A DNA stretch of 64,000 nucleotides from Rossellomorea vietnamensis (lineage in GTDB: Bacteria; Bacillota; Bacilli; Bacillales; Bacillaceae_B): contig NZ_CP104558.1 of the NCBI RefSeq assembly GCF_025398035.1, positions 2,046,001-2,110,000 on the forward strand, given 5' to 3'. The translations under genes were made by a program, and so were the position numbers. Shown one piece after another: positions 1-8,373 of the stretch. Under the pieces are notes generated by a model. That model had not been told where the DNA came from. It did not search any database and worked only from the letters and a program-made list of their open reading frames with translations. Each line of letters starts with the position of its first letter. Position 1 is the first letter of the stretch.

Positions 1-1182
1 ACAGAACGGTTTTTCATTTTTGATGATCGTGTCGCTCATTTTATCCACCAGGTAGATGATGTTTTCGAGTGTTGCTGTATTATTTTTTATTACAGCATGT
101 TCTTCCGGTGTTTCCACTTCAAAGGAGACGGGTTTCGCTTCTTCATCTTCCTCAAGGTCGATATACTCCACACCCGGTACCGGTCCATCCACCCTGAACG
201 CAGGCGCTGCGCTTTCACTGGACAGCAATGTTTTCAACTCTTCATCCAGCTTCATTACGGTTAGGGAAACACCTGCCATATCGATGCTTGTCATGTAGTT
301 GCCGACAAAGGCACGGTTAATGGATACCTTTTTCCCGGACAGAATTCGGGTAACGCTATTATTAAAGAGATAGAGCTCCTGAAGCGGCGTACCACCAAAG
401 CCGTTTACAAGAATCGCGACCTCGGAAGAATCCCCCTCTTCCATTTTCAGATCCTTCAGAAGATCGTTGACCATCCGCTCTGCCAGTTCGTCCGCAGACG
501 CCATTTGTTCCCGTCTTGTTCCCGGTTCCCCGTGAATTCCAACACCGTATTCGATTTCGTCATCAGCCAATTTGAACGTAGGAGATCCACTAGCTGGGAC
601 GGTGCAGGATGTCAGTGCGAACCCAATGCTCCGGACATTTTCTGCCGCCTTTTCTGCCACAGCTTTCACGGCCAGCAAGTCCCTACCTTCTTCCGCAGCC
701 GCTCCGGCGATTTTATGTACAAACACAGTTCCCGCGACACCACGACGCCCCACTGTATAAAGGCTGTCTTCCACGGCAATATCATCATCCACTTTGACGT
801 ATTCCACAGGGATGCCATCTTCTGCAGCCATGTGAGCCGCATTTTTAAAATTCATGATATCCCCACTGTAATTCTTAATGACGAGCAGGGCTCCCCTTTT
901 ACCAGCCGTTGCCTTAATCGCCTGATAAACCTGAATCTGTGAAGGCGAGGCAAACACATCACCGCACACGGCAGCGTCCAACATCCCTTTCCCCACAAGC
1001 CCCGCATGTGCAGGCTCATGACCACTTCCGCCGCCGCTGATCAACGTTACCTTATCTTCATTCAAATCCTTTTTCTTCATCACCTTATACTTCTTCATAA
1101 ACTCAAGCTCCGGATGAGCCATGGCCATCCCATTGCACATCTCCACGACCAAATCTTCAGGTTCATTCATGACTTTCTTCAT
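1..1182 (-). CDS. Dihydroxyacetone kinase, DhaK domain with start of DhaL domain (3' end outside window)
   Basis: The first 394 codons are present and the gene runs off the left edge. The N-terminal 330 or so residues form a DhaK domain: SGGGSGHEPAH near residue 50 is the substrate-pocket loop, and GIHGEPG near residue 213 carries the histidine that binds dihydroxyacetone covalently. The frame stays open past a normal DhaK length through an acidic linker into a helix containing VDKMSD. That fits a fused ATP-dependent DhaK-DhaL kinase better than the PTS-linked single subunit. It would phosphorylate dihydroxyacetone in the cytoplasm. The start at 1182 is preceded by AAGGAGGAG. The fusion is an inference, since the DhaL nucleotide site lies outside the window. 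Confidence 0.88.
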   Translation of the reverse strand, partial: MKKVMNEPEDLVVEMCNGMAMAHPELEFMKKYKVMKKKDLNEDKVTLISGGGSGHEPAHAGLVGKGMLDAAVCGDVFASPSQIQVYQAIKATAGKRGALLVIKNYSGDIMNFKNAAHMAAEDGIPVEYVKVDDDIAVEDSLYTVGRRGVAGTVFVHKIAGAAAEEGRDLLAVKAVAEKAAENVRSIGFALTSCTVPASGSPTFKLADDEIEYGVGIHGEPGTRREQMASADELAERMVNDLLKDLKMEEGDSSEVAILVNGFGGTPLQELYLFNNSVTRILSGKKVSINRAFVGNYMTSIDMAGVSLTVMKLDEELKTLLSSESAAPAFRVDGPVPGVEYIDLEEDEEAKPVSFEVETPEEHAVIKNNTATLENIIYLVDKMSDTIIKNEKPFC

Positions 1183-1249
1183 TCATAACTCCTCCTTCAG
1201 TTTTGTGGTTGCTCAAATTATCTCACTCACCACGTGAAAACGAAAGGAA

Positions 1250-1314
1250 GAAGCATGGGGACGGTTCTGTTGCTTCTTCTTGGAGTAGAAAAAAAGCACG
1301 AGGTCCGTCCCTCC
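1250..1314. repeat. Hybrid dispersed repeat (R1 left arm, R2 right arm)
   Basis: The left arm at 1250-1276 starts GAAGCA, has the core GGGGACGGTTCT and ends TGCTTC. The right arm at 1293-1314 has AAGCACGA followed by GGTCCGTCCC, the core of the R2 family. The two arms therefore pair only partly. It lies between the divergent DHA kinase and sigma-factor genes, unlike most R1 copies, which lie at gene ends. Confidence 0.75.
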
Positions 1315-1432
1315 TTGATCTTAAATCGTTTTTGTAGTTTCTCATTATGATAAAATTACATTATCAGAATTTTATAATTAATCGACGTGGTTGATTACAG
1401 AATGCGGAATGCATCGGGGAGGAGAAACATAC

Positions 1433-2686
1433 ATGAATGAGACTTTAATCCACCAAAGAATTGAGCAGATTTGGAGAGCGGAATCAGCGAAAGTAGTAGC
1501 ATCCCTTACTCGGATGGTGAGGGATATAAGCATTGCGGAGGATCTTGCTCAAGACACACTGATCATAGCGCTTGAGCGTTGGCCAGTCTCTGATATACCT
1601 GATAACCCTGGTGCATGGCTGATGACCGTGGCTAAACGAAAAGCCATAGACATGCTTCGCAGAAAAAAAAGACTGGATCAAAAATATGAACAAATGGCTC
1701 ACTCAATGAATATTCATCATGATCAAAACTGGACTGATGAAATGGATGAAGAGATTGAGGATGATGTACTGAGGCTGATTTTTATGACATGTCATCCGGT
1801 GTTATCAACAAACGCACGTGTAGCTCTTACCCTAAGACTGGTTGCGGGACTGACAACAGAAGAAATCGCAAACGCGTTTCTTGCACATGAATCGACGATT
1901 GCCCAGCGTGTGGTTAGGGCAAAACGAAAACTTGCGGCAGTCAAGGTTCCATTCGATGTTCCTCAGGAGGCAGAGTATGCAGAACGGCTTTCTTCCGTAT
2001 TGGAAGTGATCTACCTTATGTTCAACGAGGGCTATTCGGCTTCTTCGGGTGAACACTTAATTCGAATGAATCTATGTAATGAAGCATTAAGAATGGGAAG
2101 AGCTTTAGCAGATCTCATTCGTCTGGAACCGGAAGTTCATGGTCTTGTTGCGCTAATGGAAATACAAGCATCTCGATTTGAAGCCCGAACGAATACGGAA
2201 GGTGACATGATATTGCTGTTGGATCAGAACCGCTCGTTGTGGAATCAGGAACACATCAACCGGGGTTTTGCCTCACTAAAAAAAGTAGAAGACTTGGGAG
2301 GCACAATCGGAATGTATGCATTGCAAGCTGCTATAGCTGCTTGTCATGCAGAAGCGGCCACACCAGAGAAAACGAATTGGGAGCGAATTTCCACTCTTTA
2401 TGATGCACTTTCAGAAATTGCTCCTTCTCCCGTCGTTGAACTGAATCGGGCGGTTGCCATTTCAATCGCCTATGGACCAAGTGCAGGGTTGGAGATTGTC
2501 GACTCTTTACTTATGGACCCTGCGTTGAATAACTATCATTTACTTCCAAGTGTCAAAGGCAATTTCCTCCTGAAGTTAGGAAAAAAGAATGAAGCATGTA
2601 AAGAATTCCAGCGTGCTGCTTCGTTAACACAAAATGTGCAGGAACAGAAATTTCTATTGAAACAGGCTAAAGATTGTATGAAATAA
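1433..2686 (+). CDS. ECF42-type RNA polymerase sigma factor with C-terminal TPR-like domain
   Basis: This 417-residue protein has sigma region 2 at about residues 15-85 (LAQDTLIIALERWP, PGAWLMTVAKRKAIDMLRR) and region 4 at about 120-180 (LTTEEIANAFLAHESTIAQRV). A helical extension of roughly 230 residues follows. Length, architecture and the downstream DGPF gene match the ECF42 group, whose C-terminal TPR-like domain is reported to matter for activity in place of a classical anti-sigma factor. ATG 1433 is chosen over the upstream TTG 1391 because GGGAGGAG lies just before it. No anti-sigma gene is adjacent. Confidence 0.9.
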   Translation: MNETLIHQRIEQIWRAESAKVVASLTRMVRDISIAEDLAQDTLIIALERWPVSDIPDNPGAWLMTVAKRKAIDMLRRKKRLDQKYEQMAHSMNIHHDQNWTDEMDEEIEDDVLRLIFMTCHPVLSTNARVALTLRLVAGLTTEEIANAFLAHESTIAQRVVRAKRKLAAVKVPFDVPQEAEYAERLSSVLEVIYLMFNEGYSASSGEHLIRMNLCNEALRMGRALADLIRLEPEVHGLVALMEIQASRFEARTNTEGDMILLLDQNRSLWNQEHINRGFASLKKVEDLGGTIGMYALQAAIAACHAEAATPEKTNWERISTLYDALSEIAPSPVVELNRAVAISIAYGPSAGLEIVDSLLMDPALNNYHLLPSVKGNFLLKLGKKNEACKEFQRAASLTQNVQEQKFLLKQAKDCMK

Positions 2687-2776
2687 AAAAATAATTAATA
2701 GTTATGTCGATTTTCCGATTTGCTGATCGTTGTATAAATAGATACAAAAAATTCGAATGACCTAGGAGAGATAAAG

Positions 2777-3151
2777 ATGATCTTTTTATGTATGGGCTAT
2801 TTTAACTCTGAAAAAATGGATGCACGTCCAAGTGCGGAGATTGAGGCTGTGATGGAGGAATGCCAGCCTCACACGGAGAAATTTTATGAAACCGGGAAGG
2901 TGCTCCTTGATGCAGGTTTGGAGTCAGAAATCAAAAACTTGCGCCGTGTGGACGGGAAAGTCATGGTAACAGATGGCCCATTTACAGAATCAAAAGAGCT
3001 GATCGGAAGCATATTCATTTTTGAAGCAGAGAACATGGATGAAGCAATAGAGCTCGCCTCTATTCATCCGACCACGCAATTGAATATAGGGGAAGAATTT
3101 GGGTGGCGCATCGAGATTCGGCCTGTTCATTACTTTAAGAATGATAAGTAA
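2777..3151 (+). CDS. DGPF / YCII-related domain protein
   Basis: This 124-residue protein has the family signature TDGPFTESKE at about residues 63-72 in a dimeric alpha-beta ferredoxin-like fold. DGPF proteins are the usual genomic partners and presumed targets of ECF42 sigma factors. Their biochemical role is not established. The gene lies 90 bp downstream of the sigma factor on the same strand, with AGGAGAG before the ATG. A functional pair with the sigma factor is inferred from the family pattern. Confidence 0.88.
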   Translation: MIFLCMGYFNSEKMDARPSAEIEAVMEECQPHTEKFYETGKVLLDAGLESEIKNLRRVDGKVMVTDGPFTESKELIGSIFIFEAENMDEAIELASIHPTTQLNIGEEFGWRIEIRPVHYFKNDK

Positions 3152-3177
3152 GCAGAAATCAAAGATGGGGGAATGAC

Positions 3178-3705
3178 ATGAATGACCTTACATTAATTGA
3201 AACATACAAAAGCTTTTTACAATCATATTCTCCTGAGCAGCTAAGGTATATCCCCGAACCAGGCGTCTGGTCCATCGGTCAAATGTATGACCATCTCCTT
3301 GTCGTGGCTCATGAGTATCTGGACAGTGTGGAAGCCTGTGCGCTGGCTGGCGGAGAGCAAACGGATGGGAAAACAGAGTTTGGAGAATATTTATTTAAAA
3401 ATGGTGGATTCCCGCCAATTAAAATCCAATTACCGCCAGAACTTAACACTGCCCCGGACAATTCAAAAACGAAAGAGGATATTAATTGTGAGCTCGATCA
3501 ACTAATGGAACGAATGAAAGAGTTGAAAGCCAAGGTAGATGAAATCAACCCAAACTCCAAACAGAAGCATGGAGGCTTCGGATGGCTGAATGCCCAGGAA
3601 TGGTTTGACCTCGTTGGAATGCATTTCCGTCATCATCTGCGGCAGAAATATGAATTAGATGAAGCATGGGTGAAGCACGGGGACGGTTCTCATGCTTCCA
3701 TATAA
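3178..3705 (+). CDS. DinB-like four-helix protein
   Basis: This 175-residue protein is of the DinB/YfiT superfamily. WSIGQMYDHLLVVAHEYLD near residue 30 and GMHFRHHLRQK near 155 supply the spaced histidines that bind a divalent metal in this fold. Many family members are thiol-dependent transferases, but the substrate cannot be read here. It follows the DGPF gene by 26 bp and probably shares its transcript. The last nine residues before the stop are encoded by an intergenic repeat arm (3672-3698), so the native C-terminus has probably been replaced by repeat-derived sequence. Confidence 0.85.
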   Translation: MNDLTLIETYKSFLQSYSPEQLRYIPEPGVWSIGQMYDHLLVVAHEYLDSVEACALAGGEQTDGKTEFGEYLFKNGGFPPIKIQLPPELNTAPDNSKTKEDINCELDQLMERMKELKAKVDEINPNSKQKHGGFGWLNAQEWFDLVGMHFRHHLRQKYELDEAWVKHGDGSHASI

Positions 3706-3741
3706 TATAAAAAAGAAGCAAGAGAACCGTCCCCTTGCTTC
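3672..3741. repeat. Dispersed nested inverted repeat R1, complete copy
   Basis: Each arm is an imperfect palindrome opening GAAGCA and closing TGCTTC. The left arm (3672-3698) carries GGGGACGGTTCT and the right arm (3715-3741) carries AGAACCGTCCCC, so the two arms also pair with each other. The left arm overlaps the DinB stop region, and the right arm ends 7 bp before the convergent adhA stop. A structure like this could act as a bidirectional 3' end hairpin. Confidence 0.85.
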
Positions 3742-3748
3742 CTTCTAT

Positions 3749-4789
3749 TTAAATCGTGCTCGTATCAATCACAAAACGATACTTCACATCTGAACCCAAT
3801 ACCCGTTCATACGCTTCATCGATGTAATCGGCCGAAATCACTTCAATGGAAGGTACGATTCCATGTTCCCCGCAGAAATCGAGCATTTCCTGTGTCTCAC
3901 GGATGCCTCCGATCAGGGAACCGGCAAATGAACGGCGATGGCCGATCAATGAGAACACATTCACTTCCAATGGCTCTGCAGGCGCACCCACATTCACCAT
4001 TGCCCCATCGAGTGTCAGCAGGGAAAGGTATGCACTGATATCAATCTTGGCGCTGACCGTGTTGATGATCAGGTCGAACGTACCGGCAAGCTTCTCGAAC
4101 GTCTCAGGATCGCTCGTGGCATGATAGGCTTTTGCCCCAAATTCCAAGCCGTCTTCTTTCTTATTTAACGTACGGGAAAGGACCGTCACTTCGGCTCCCA
4201 TGGCATGTGCGATCTTAACCGCCATATGACCAAGTCCACCCATTCCGACAACGGCTACTTTCTTCCCTGGCCCGGCATTCCAATGGTTCAGTGGAGAAAA
4301 GGTCGTAATCCCTGCACATAATAGAGGTGCCGCCGCATCCAGCTCGATGTTATCAGGGATGCGAAGGACGAAATCTTCTTCTACAACGATATGGGTCGAA
4401 TAACCGCCTTGAGTCAGCTCACCATATTTGTCCACTCCTGCGTACGTAGGAATGTTTCCTTCCAGGCAGTACTGCTCTTCCCCATCTCGGCAGTTCTTAC
4501 ATTCGCCGCAGGAACCAACCATACATCCTACTCCTACCCGGTCGCCGGCTTTGTACTTCGTTACCTCGGATCCGACTTCCGTTACGAACCCCGCAATCTC
4601 GTGTCCCGGAACAAGTGGATACTTCACTTCTCCCCATTCACCGTGTGCTGTATGGATATCGGAATGGCAGATCCCTGCATACTTGATTTCAATCAAAACA
4701 TCATGCTTATCAAGATCCCGCCTCTCGATTTCAGCCTCTCTGAAAGATTTGTCAGGACCGTCTACAGCTCGTGCTTTAGCAATTACCAT
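3749..4789 (-). CDS. adhA: Zinc-dependent alcohol dehydrogenase AdhA
   Basis: This is a 346-residue medium-chain dehydrogenase. Near the N-terminus [16 protein letters not shown] and [10 protein letters not shown] give the catalytic zinc ligands. [20 protein letters not shown] near residues 93-112 is the four-cysteine structural zinc lobe. [20 protein letters not shown] near 182 is the nucleotide-binding glycine motif. It would oxidise alcohols or reduce aldehydes with NAD(P). The divergent neighbour is an AdhR-like MerR regulator and the shared region has a MerR-type promoter, as in the B. subtilis aldehyde-responsive adhA/adhR pair. Its 3' end abuts a dispersed repeat. Confidence 0.9.
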   Translation of the reverse strand: MVIAKARAVDGPDKSFREAEIERRDLDKHDVLIEIKYAGICHSDIHTAHGEWGEVKYPLVPGHEIAGFVTEVGSEVTKYKAGDRVGVGCMVGSCGECKNCRDGEEQYCLEGNIPTYAGVDKYGELTQGGYSTHIVVEEDFVLRIPDNIELDAAAPLLCAGITTFSPLNHWNAGPGKKVAVVGMGGLGHMAVKIAHAMGAEVTVLSRTLNKKEDGLEFGAKAYHATSDPETFEKLAGTFDLIINTVSAKIDISAYLSLLTLDGAMVNVGAPAEPLEVNVFSLIGHRRSFAGSLIGGIRETQEMLDFCGEHGIVPSIEVISADYIDEAYERVLGSDVKYRFVIDTSTI

Positions 4790-4860
4790 GAATAAAAACC
4801 TCCTGTAATAGTAGCTTTCAAGAGACAGGTGAACAAACCTGATGAACTCTTGTTATCTCC

Positions 4861-4891
4861 ATGGTAATCCCTATAGTTAACTCTAGGTCAA
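4861..4891 (-). promoter_or_regulatory. adhA promoter with MerR-type 19-bp spacer and AdhR operator
   Basis: On the minus strand, -35 TTGACC (4886-4891) and -10 TACCAT (4861-4866) are 19 bp apart, the long spacing typical of MerR-activated promoters. The spacer contains the inverted repeat CTAGAGTTAACTATAG. This fits activation of adhA by the adjacent AdhR-like regulator through DNA untwisting. Confidence 0.75.
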
Positions 4892-4915
4892 GAGATAACC
4901 CTCCTTGAATCTGTT

Positions 4916-4969
4916 TTGACAGCGAGTGATGACCGTGCTACGATTTTTCCATAAACATAGAGTTAACTC
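4916..4969 (+). promoter_or_regulatory. adhR promoter with downstream AdhR-like half palindrome
   Basis: TTGACA (4916-4921) and TACGAT (4939-4944), 17 bp apart, form a SigA-type promoter for adhR. The perfect palindrome GAGTTAACTC (4960-4969) just downstream repeats the core of the adhA operator. It could give autorepression. Confidence 0.6.
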
Positions 4970-5002
4970 GACGTCTAGTTTTTTCGAAAAAGGAGCGCGA
5001 AT

Positions 5003-5416
5003 ATGAAAACTTATTCCATTGGAGAAGTGGCAAAAGAACTGAATCTCTCCATCTATACCCTGCGATACTACGACAAAGAAGGCCTCATGCCTTACGTTGA
5101 ACGAACAGAAAATGGCACCAGACGATTTAAAGAATCGGATATCTCCGCATTACATATCATCGAATGCCTGAAATCCACCGGCATGCCCATCAAGGAAATC
5201 AAGCACTTCATCGACTGGTGCGCAGAAGGCGATGCCACCCTGCAAAACCGTTATGACATGTTCCTCGAAAGGAAAGCATCCGTAGAAGCAAAGATCAAAG
5301 AACTCCAGCAAACCATGGAAGTCATCGACCATAAATGCAGCTATTATAAGACCGCTTTAGAAGCCGGTACGGAGGAGGTGCATAGGAATAAGAAGATAGA
5401 AATTATTCATCCGTAA
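5003..5416 (+). CDS. adhR: MerR-family regulator AdhR-like
   Basis: The 137-residue protein opens with the MerR winged helix (YSIGEVAKELNLSIYTLRYYDKEGL) and continues in a dimerisation coiled coil at about residues 80-120. A single cysteine at about 113 and another at 73 (WCAEGD) could sense electrophiles. B. subtilis AdhR senses aldehydes through one conserved cysteine. Divergence from adhA and the shared GTTAAC palindromes identify the likely target. RBS AAAGGAG precedes the ATG. Confidence 0.82.
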   Translation: MKTYSIGEVAKELNLSIYTLRYYDKEGLMPYVERTENGTRRFKESDISALHIIECLKSTGMPIKEIKHFIDWCAEGDATLQNRYDMFLERKASVEAKIKELQQTMEVIDHKCSYYKTALEAGTEEVHRNKKIEIIHP

Positions 5417-5429
5417 CGCTTCTTCTAGG

Positions 5430-5499
5430 GAAGCAAGGGGACGGTTCCGCTGCTTCCGTCTGACGTAAAAAAGAAGCACGAGAACCGTCCCCATGCTTC
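5430..5499. repeat. Dispersed nested inverted repeat R1, complete copy
   Basis: The left arm at 5430-5456 has GGGGACGGTTC and the right arm at 5473-5499 has AGAACCGTCCCC, each bounded by GAAGCA and TGCTTC. It fills the gap between the convergent stops of adhR (5416) and the nucleotidyltransferase (5509). Confidence 0.85.
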
Positions 5500-5508
5500 C
5501 CGTGCTTT

Positions 5509-6276
5509 TCACCCCTCCAACACTTTCCCAACCATCAATCCCATAAACGAAACGACTTCTCCCTCACCAAGCTCTTCCCGAATCCAATCAAACTCACTTT
5601 CTAACAGACTCGCAATCTTCCGCACCGCTTCTCCATGGTGTGACGGTGTCATCGCCTCATAAATCTCCACTACACGATCTTGACGCTCTTGTGGCAAATC
5701 CCTGTGAATCGTTTTCAAACCAAGCACTGCCCGCTCCTTTGCGTACCGGGACAGCAGAATGATCGTCACACATCTCATCGAGTGCCGCAGCATTTCCACA
5801 GCCCACGTAGCATTCCCCCTCGCCGTTGCTTTCTGATACTGAAACAGAAACCAGGCGGCGTCGAGGACCTGATCCGTGAACTCCTCATCTGAAACGGTGA
5901 GGTTTTGGGTAGATTCATATTTTCCCATCAAATTGTCAGTATCGTATAACACCGTAAAGAAATCCTTCTCCTGTATGGTCTTCTCCGTCACCGTGAACAG
6001 ATCGATGTGCAGCCAATCTTCATAAATGGCGATGATCTGCGGCGCGATGATAAAAATGTCATCGTGAAAGATGAGGTCCTTGTACGCTTTCAAATGATCG
6101 AGGCGGCGGGTCAGGAATCCCTCTTCTTCCCCTTCCTCCACTAAACAGTACAGGTCGATATCGGAGTGTTCATCGTGTTCTTTCCGTCCCATGGATCCCT
6201 TGAGGAATACGCTCCGGACGCTTGGATCTTTTTTTAGGCTTTCGAGTACTTTTTCTACCGCTGCTTCTTGACGCAT
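5509..6276 (-). CDS. Nucleotidyltransferase-fold protein
   Basis: The 255-residue protein starts with a polymerase-beta-like nucleotidyltransferase domain: GSMGRKEHDEHSDIDLYC at about residues 26-43, with the paired aspartates DID as metal ligands. A helical C-terminal half follows, as in aminoglycoside or lincosamide nucleotidyltransferases and related uncharacterised enzymes. The substrate is not predictable. Start 6276 is chosen over 6342 because AAGGGGG sits just upstream. The gene ends 10 bp from an R1 repeat. Confidence 0.75.
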   Translation of the reverse strand: MRQEAAVEKVLESLKKDPSVRSVFLKGSMGRKEHDEHSDIDLYCLVEEGEEEGFLTRRLDHLKAYKDLIFHDDIFIIAPQIIAIYEDWLHIDLFTVTEKTIQEKDFFTVLYDTDNLMGKYESTQNLTVSDEEFTDQVLDAAWFLFQYQKATARGNATWAVEMLRHSMRCVTIILLSRYAKERAVLGLKTIHRDLPQERQDRVVEIYEAMTPSHHGEAVRKIASLLESEFDWIREELGEGEVVSFMGLMVGKVLEG

Positions 6277-6457
6277 TTGCGGGCCCCCTTGGTTAAAAAT
6301 GTATATTACGCCATTATACATTTTTCCAACGTAATCGTACATTCTTCTATTTAAAAATTTAGAACCTCCCCTTTACCAAAAATTCATGAAGGTAATTATT
6401 TACAATAAATCACAAGGAAGTGCTTTACATTTCAATCCTATGAGGAGGAATAGTTTT

Positions 6458-7054
6458 ATGAAAAAGATGAGTTTTCTATTTGCTGGGGCCCTGGTCATGA
6501 TGCTTGCAGGTTGTGGTGGGGATGCGGCTGTCGAGGAACTGGACAAAAATGAAACGCAAAAAGCCGAGGCTAAGACGACGAGTGCGTCCGAAGAAAAAAC
6601 AGAGAAAAAAGCCCAGGAAGAAGATATCTGGACGTATTACAATGACGCCACCTGGTCCGATGATTACAACGGTTTGAAGATGGAAATCCAGAAGGTGGTC
6701 GTGAGCGATAAAGCCCCTACCATGGAAGACGAGAACGCCAAGGGGTCGGCCGTCGGTGTGAAATTCAAAATGGAAAATACAACCGAAGGCAAATTCACCT
6801 TCTATCCGGACCAGGCCGTCCTCGTCACGAGCACCGGTGAACAAATTGACATGCCCGACATGTGGGTATCAGACAGCATCGGCGGCGAGATCGATAAAGG
6901 CGTCATCAAGGAAGGCAATATCATCTGGTACCTGGAACGGGGCCACGCCGAAGACATCGAGTGGATCAAGATGGAATTTAACGGGCATGGGGGAGCGGAA
7001 GATGATTTTGAGAGTGAAATGAAGGAATATGAAGTTGAGTTGCCACTGAAATAG
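6458..7054 (+). CDS. Predicted lipoprotein with DUF4352-like domain
   Basis: The 198-residue precursor has a lipoprotein signal peptide ending in LMMLAGC, so mature anchoring is at Cys about 18. A charged Lys/Glu-rich linker follows. The globular part (about 65-195) has the beta-sandwich pattern of DUF4352-type extracytoplasmic domains (VGVKFKMENT, TSTGEQIDM). The role is unknown. Start 6458 has GAGGAGG upstream; the longer frame from 6386 lacks a site. Its TAG stop coincides with the first base of an R1 repeat arm. Confidence 0.75.
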   Translation: MKKMSFLFAGALVMMLAGCGGDAAVEELDKNETQKAEAKTTSASEEKTEKKAQEEDIWTYYNDATWSDDYNGLKMEIQKVVVSDKAPTMEDENAKGSAVGVKFKMENTTEGKFTFYPDQAVLVTSTGEQIDMPDMWVSDSIGGEIDKGVIKEGNIIWYLERGHAEDIEWIKMEFNGHGGAEDDFESEMKEYEVELPLK

Positions 7055-7126
7055 AAGATGCAAGGGGACGGTTCTTCTGCTTCCATTTCATAAGAAAAAG
7101 AAGCATGAGAACCGTCCCCCTGCTTC
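7054..7126. repeat. Dispersed nested inverted repeat R1, complete copy
   Basis: The left arm at 7054-7083 (GGGGACGGTTCT core, with a small insertion after GAAG) and right arm at 7100-7126 (AGAACCGTCCCC core) fill the space between convergent stops. It overlaps the last base of the lipoprotein stop and the stop region of the acetyltransferase. Confidence 0.85.
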
Positions 7127-7694
7127 ACTTCACATCATTAAAATAGTCCACCTGAAGAAGCCCATAGACCGCACAGTCCTTATACTGATTCTTCGCATTG
7201 CGGATCATATGTTTAATGGTTCCTTCTTTTTGCATTCCCACTTTACTCATAATCTTTCCGGAGGCGGGGTTATCCGTATTATGTGCTGCTGATATCTTAT
7301 GAATGTTCATCGTTCTAAAGCCAAATTCGATCACCGCACTCAAGGCCTCGGTTCCATACCCCTTATTCCACCAATCATAACCGATGGTATACCCCACTTC
7401 ACAATTCTCCGTCATCGGGTCAAAATGAAAAAGGTCAATTGCCCCAATCAAATCCCCACTTGATTTCAGTTCGATTCCCCAATAACAGAATTCTTCCGTT
7501 TCATACTGATCAACGATTTCCGTTACCCTCTTAATGGTTTCCTCTACAGACTTGTGTGCTCCCTTAATGAGATTATCCATCACGCGATCATCGGAAAGCC
7601 AATGGTCGAAGACAGTTTGAGCGTCTGAACCTTCCAGCTTCCTCAGTACTAATCGGTCCGTTTCTAACGTTGGTGTTCCAGAATAATGTATCAT
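7125..7694 (-). CDS. GNAT acetyltransferase, RimJ/RimL type
   Basis: This 189-residue protein is of the GCN5-related N-acetyltransferase fold. TPTLETDRLVLRKL at the start is the typical RimJ/L opening. YDWWNKGYGTEALSAVIEFGF at about 128-148 holds the acetyl-CoA pyrophosphate loop (Q/R-x-x-G-x-G/A variant, here NKGYGT). It would acetylate an amine on a small molecule or protein N-terminus. The specificity is unknown. Confidence 0.85.
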   Translation of the reverse strand: MIHYSGTPTLETDRLVLRKLEGSDAQTVFDHWLSDDRVMDNLIKGAHKSVEETIKRVTEIVDQYETEEFCYWGIELKSSGDLIGAIDLFHFDPMTENCEVGYTIGYDWWNKGYGTEALSAVIEFGFRTMNIHKISAAHNTDNPASGKIMSKVGMQKEGTIKHMIRNAKNQYKDCAVYGLLQVDYFNDVK

Positions 7695-7799
7695 TTCTTC
7701 ACCTACTTAACCCATTCTTATCCATCCCTTACCCTATTCTTCACCTTAGTTGGAAACTCCTTCTTTCCCTATGGGTCCACATGAATCTCACAAAAAAAA

Positions 7800-7826
7800 G
7801 AAGCAAGAGAACCGTCCCCCTGCTTC
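7800..7826. repeat. Dispersed repeat R1, solitary right arm
   Basis: A single arm, bounded by GAAGCA and TGCTTC with core AGAACCGTCCCC, directly touches the stop codon of the leftward DinB gene. No left arm is visible. Confidence 0.8.
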
Positions 7827-8350
7827 TACTTCAACACTCCCAAATACTCCTGCCACGGCCCCACATCTTCTGCATATCGCTTCGAAAACACCCTCACGAT
7901 TTGTGACAGATGGGTCAGATCATGAACCACCCAAGTCGAGATGAGCTCACGGGCGGTGACTGTACCGAAAGCAGGATGCACACCCGTTCGATCAAGGGCG
8001 TTTTCGTGCTGAGTTAATAACTCGTTTAACATATTGATGTTTCGGGATCGAAGGGTGGCAAATTCCTGTAGCTTCTCCGCAAGAGTTCCTGAAGCATTTC
8101 CATTCAAATGTGAATCTCGATCAAATACAGGAAACACTGCATGTTCACCTTCTTGAAAAATCATCTTTAATCTCGGGATCCAGTTATGTTTTTCCCCTTC
8201 ATTGAGATGATCCACTACCTGGATCGCATTCCACGTTCCATCGCCTTCGTTGCACTCAATCCACCCTTTTGACAAACCAGTCAGGAAATGTTCAAGAGTG
8301 ACCGGAGTGCGTTCCAGAATCTCGATTCCTTCATTTAATGTAAAGCTCAT
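7826..8350 (-). CDS. DinB-like four-helix protein
   Basis: This 174-residue protein is of the DinB superfamily. [18 protein letters not shown] near residue 45 and [15 protein letters not shown] near 143 hold the metal-ligand histidines. It is most similar in layout to stand-alone DinB_2 proteins and not to bacillithiol S-transferase operons. It is the second of three DinB genes within 7 kb; their sequences are clearly distinct, so this is not a recent duplication. Confidence 0.82.
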   Translation of the reverse strand: MSFTLNEGIEILERTPVTLEHFLTGLSKGWIECNEGDGTWNAIQVVDHLNEGEKHNWIPRLKMIFQEGEHAVFPVFDRDSHLNGNASGTLAEKLQEFATLRSRNINMLNELLTQHENALDRTGVHPAFGTVTARELISTWVVHDLTHLSQIVRVFSKRYAEDVGPWQEYLGVLK

Positions 8351-8373
8351 CCTCTTTCCCCCTCACATTTTGT

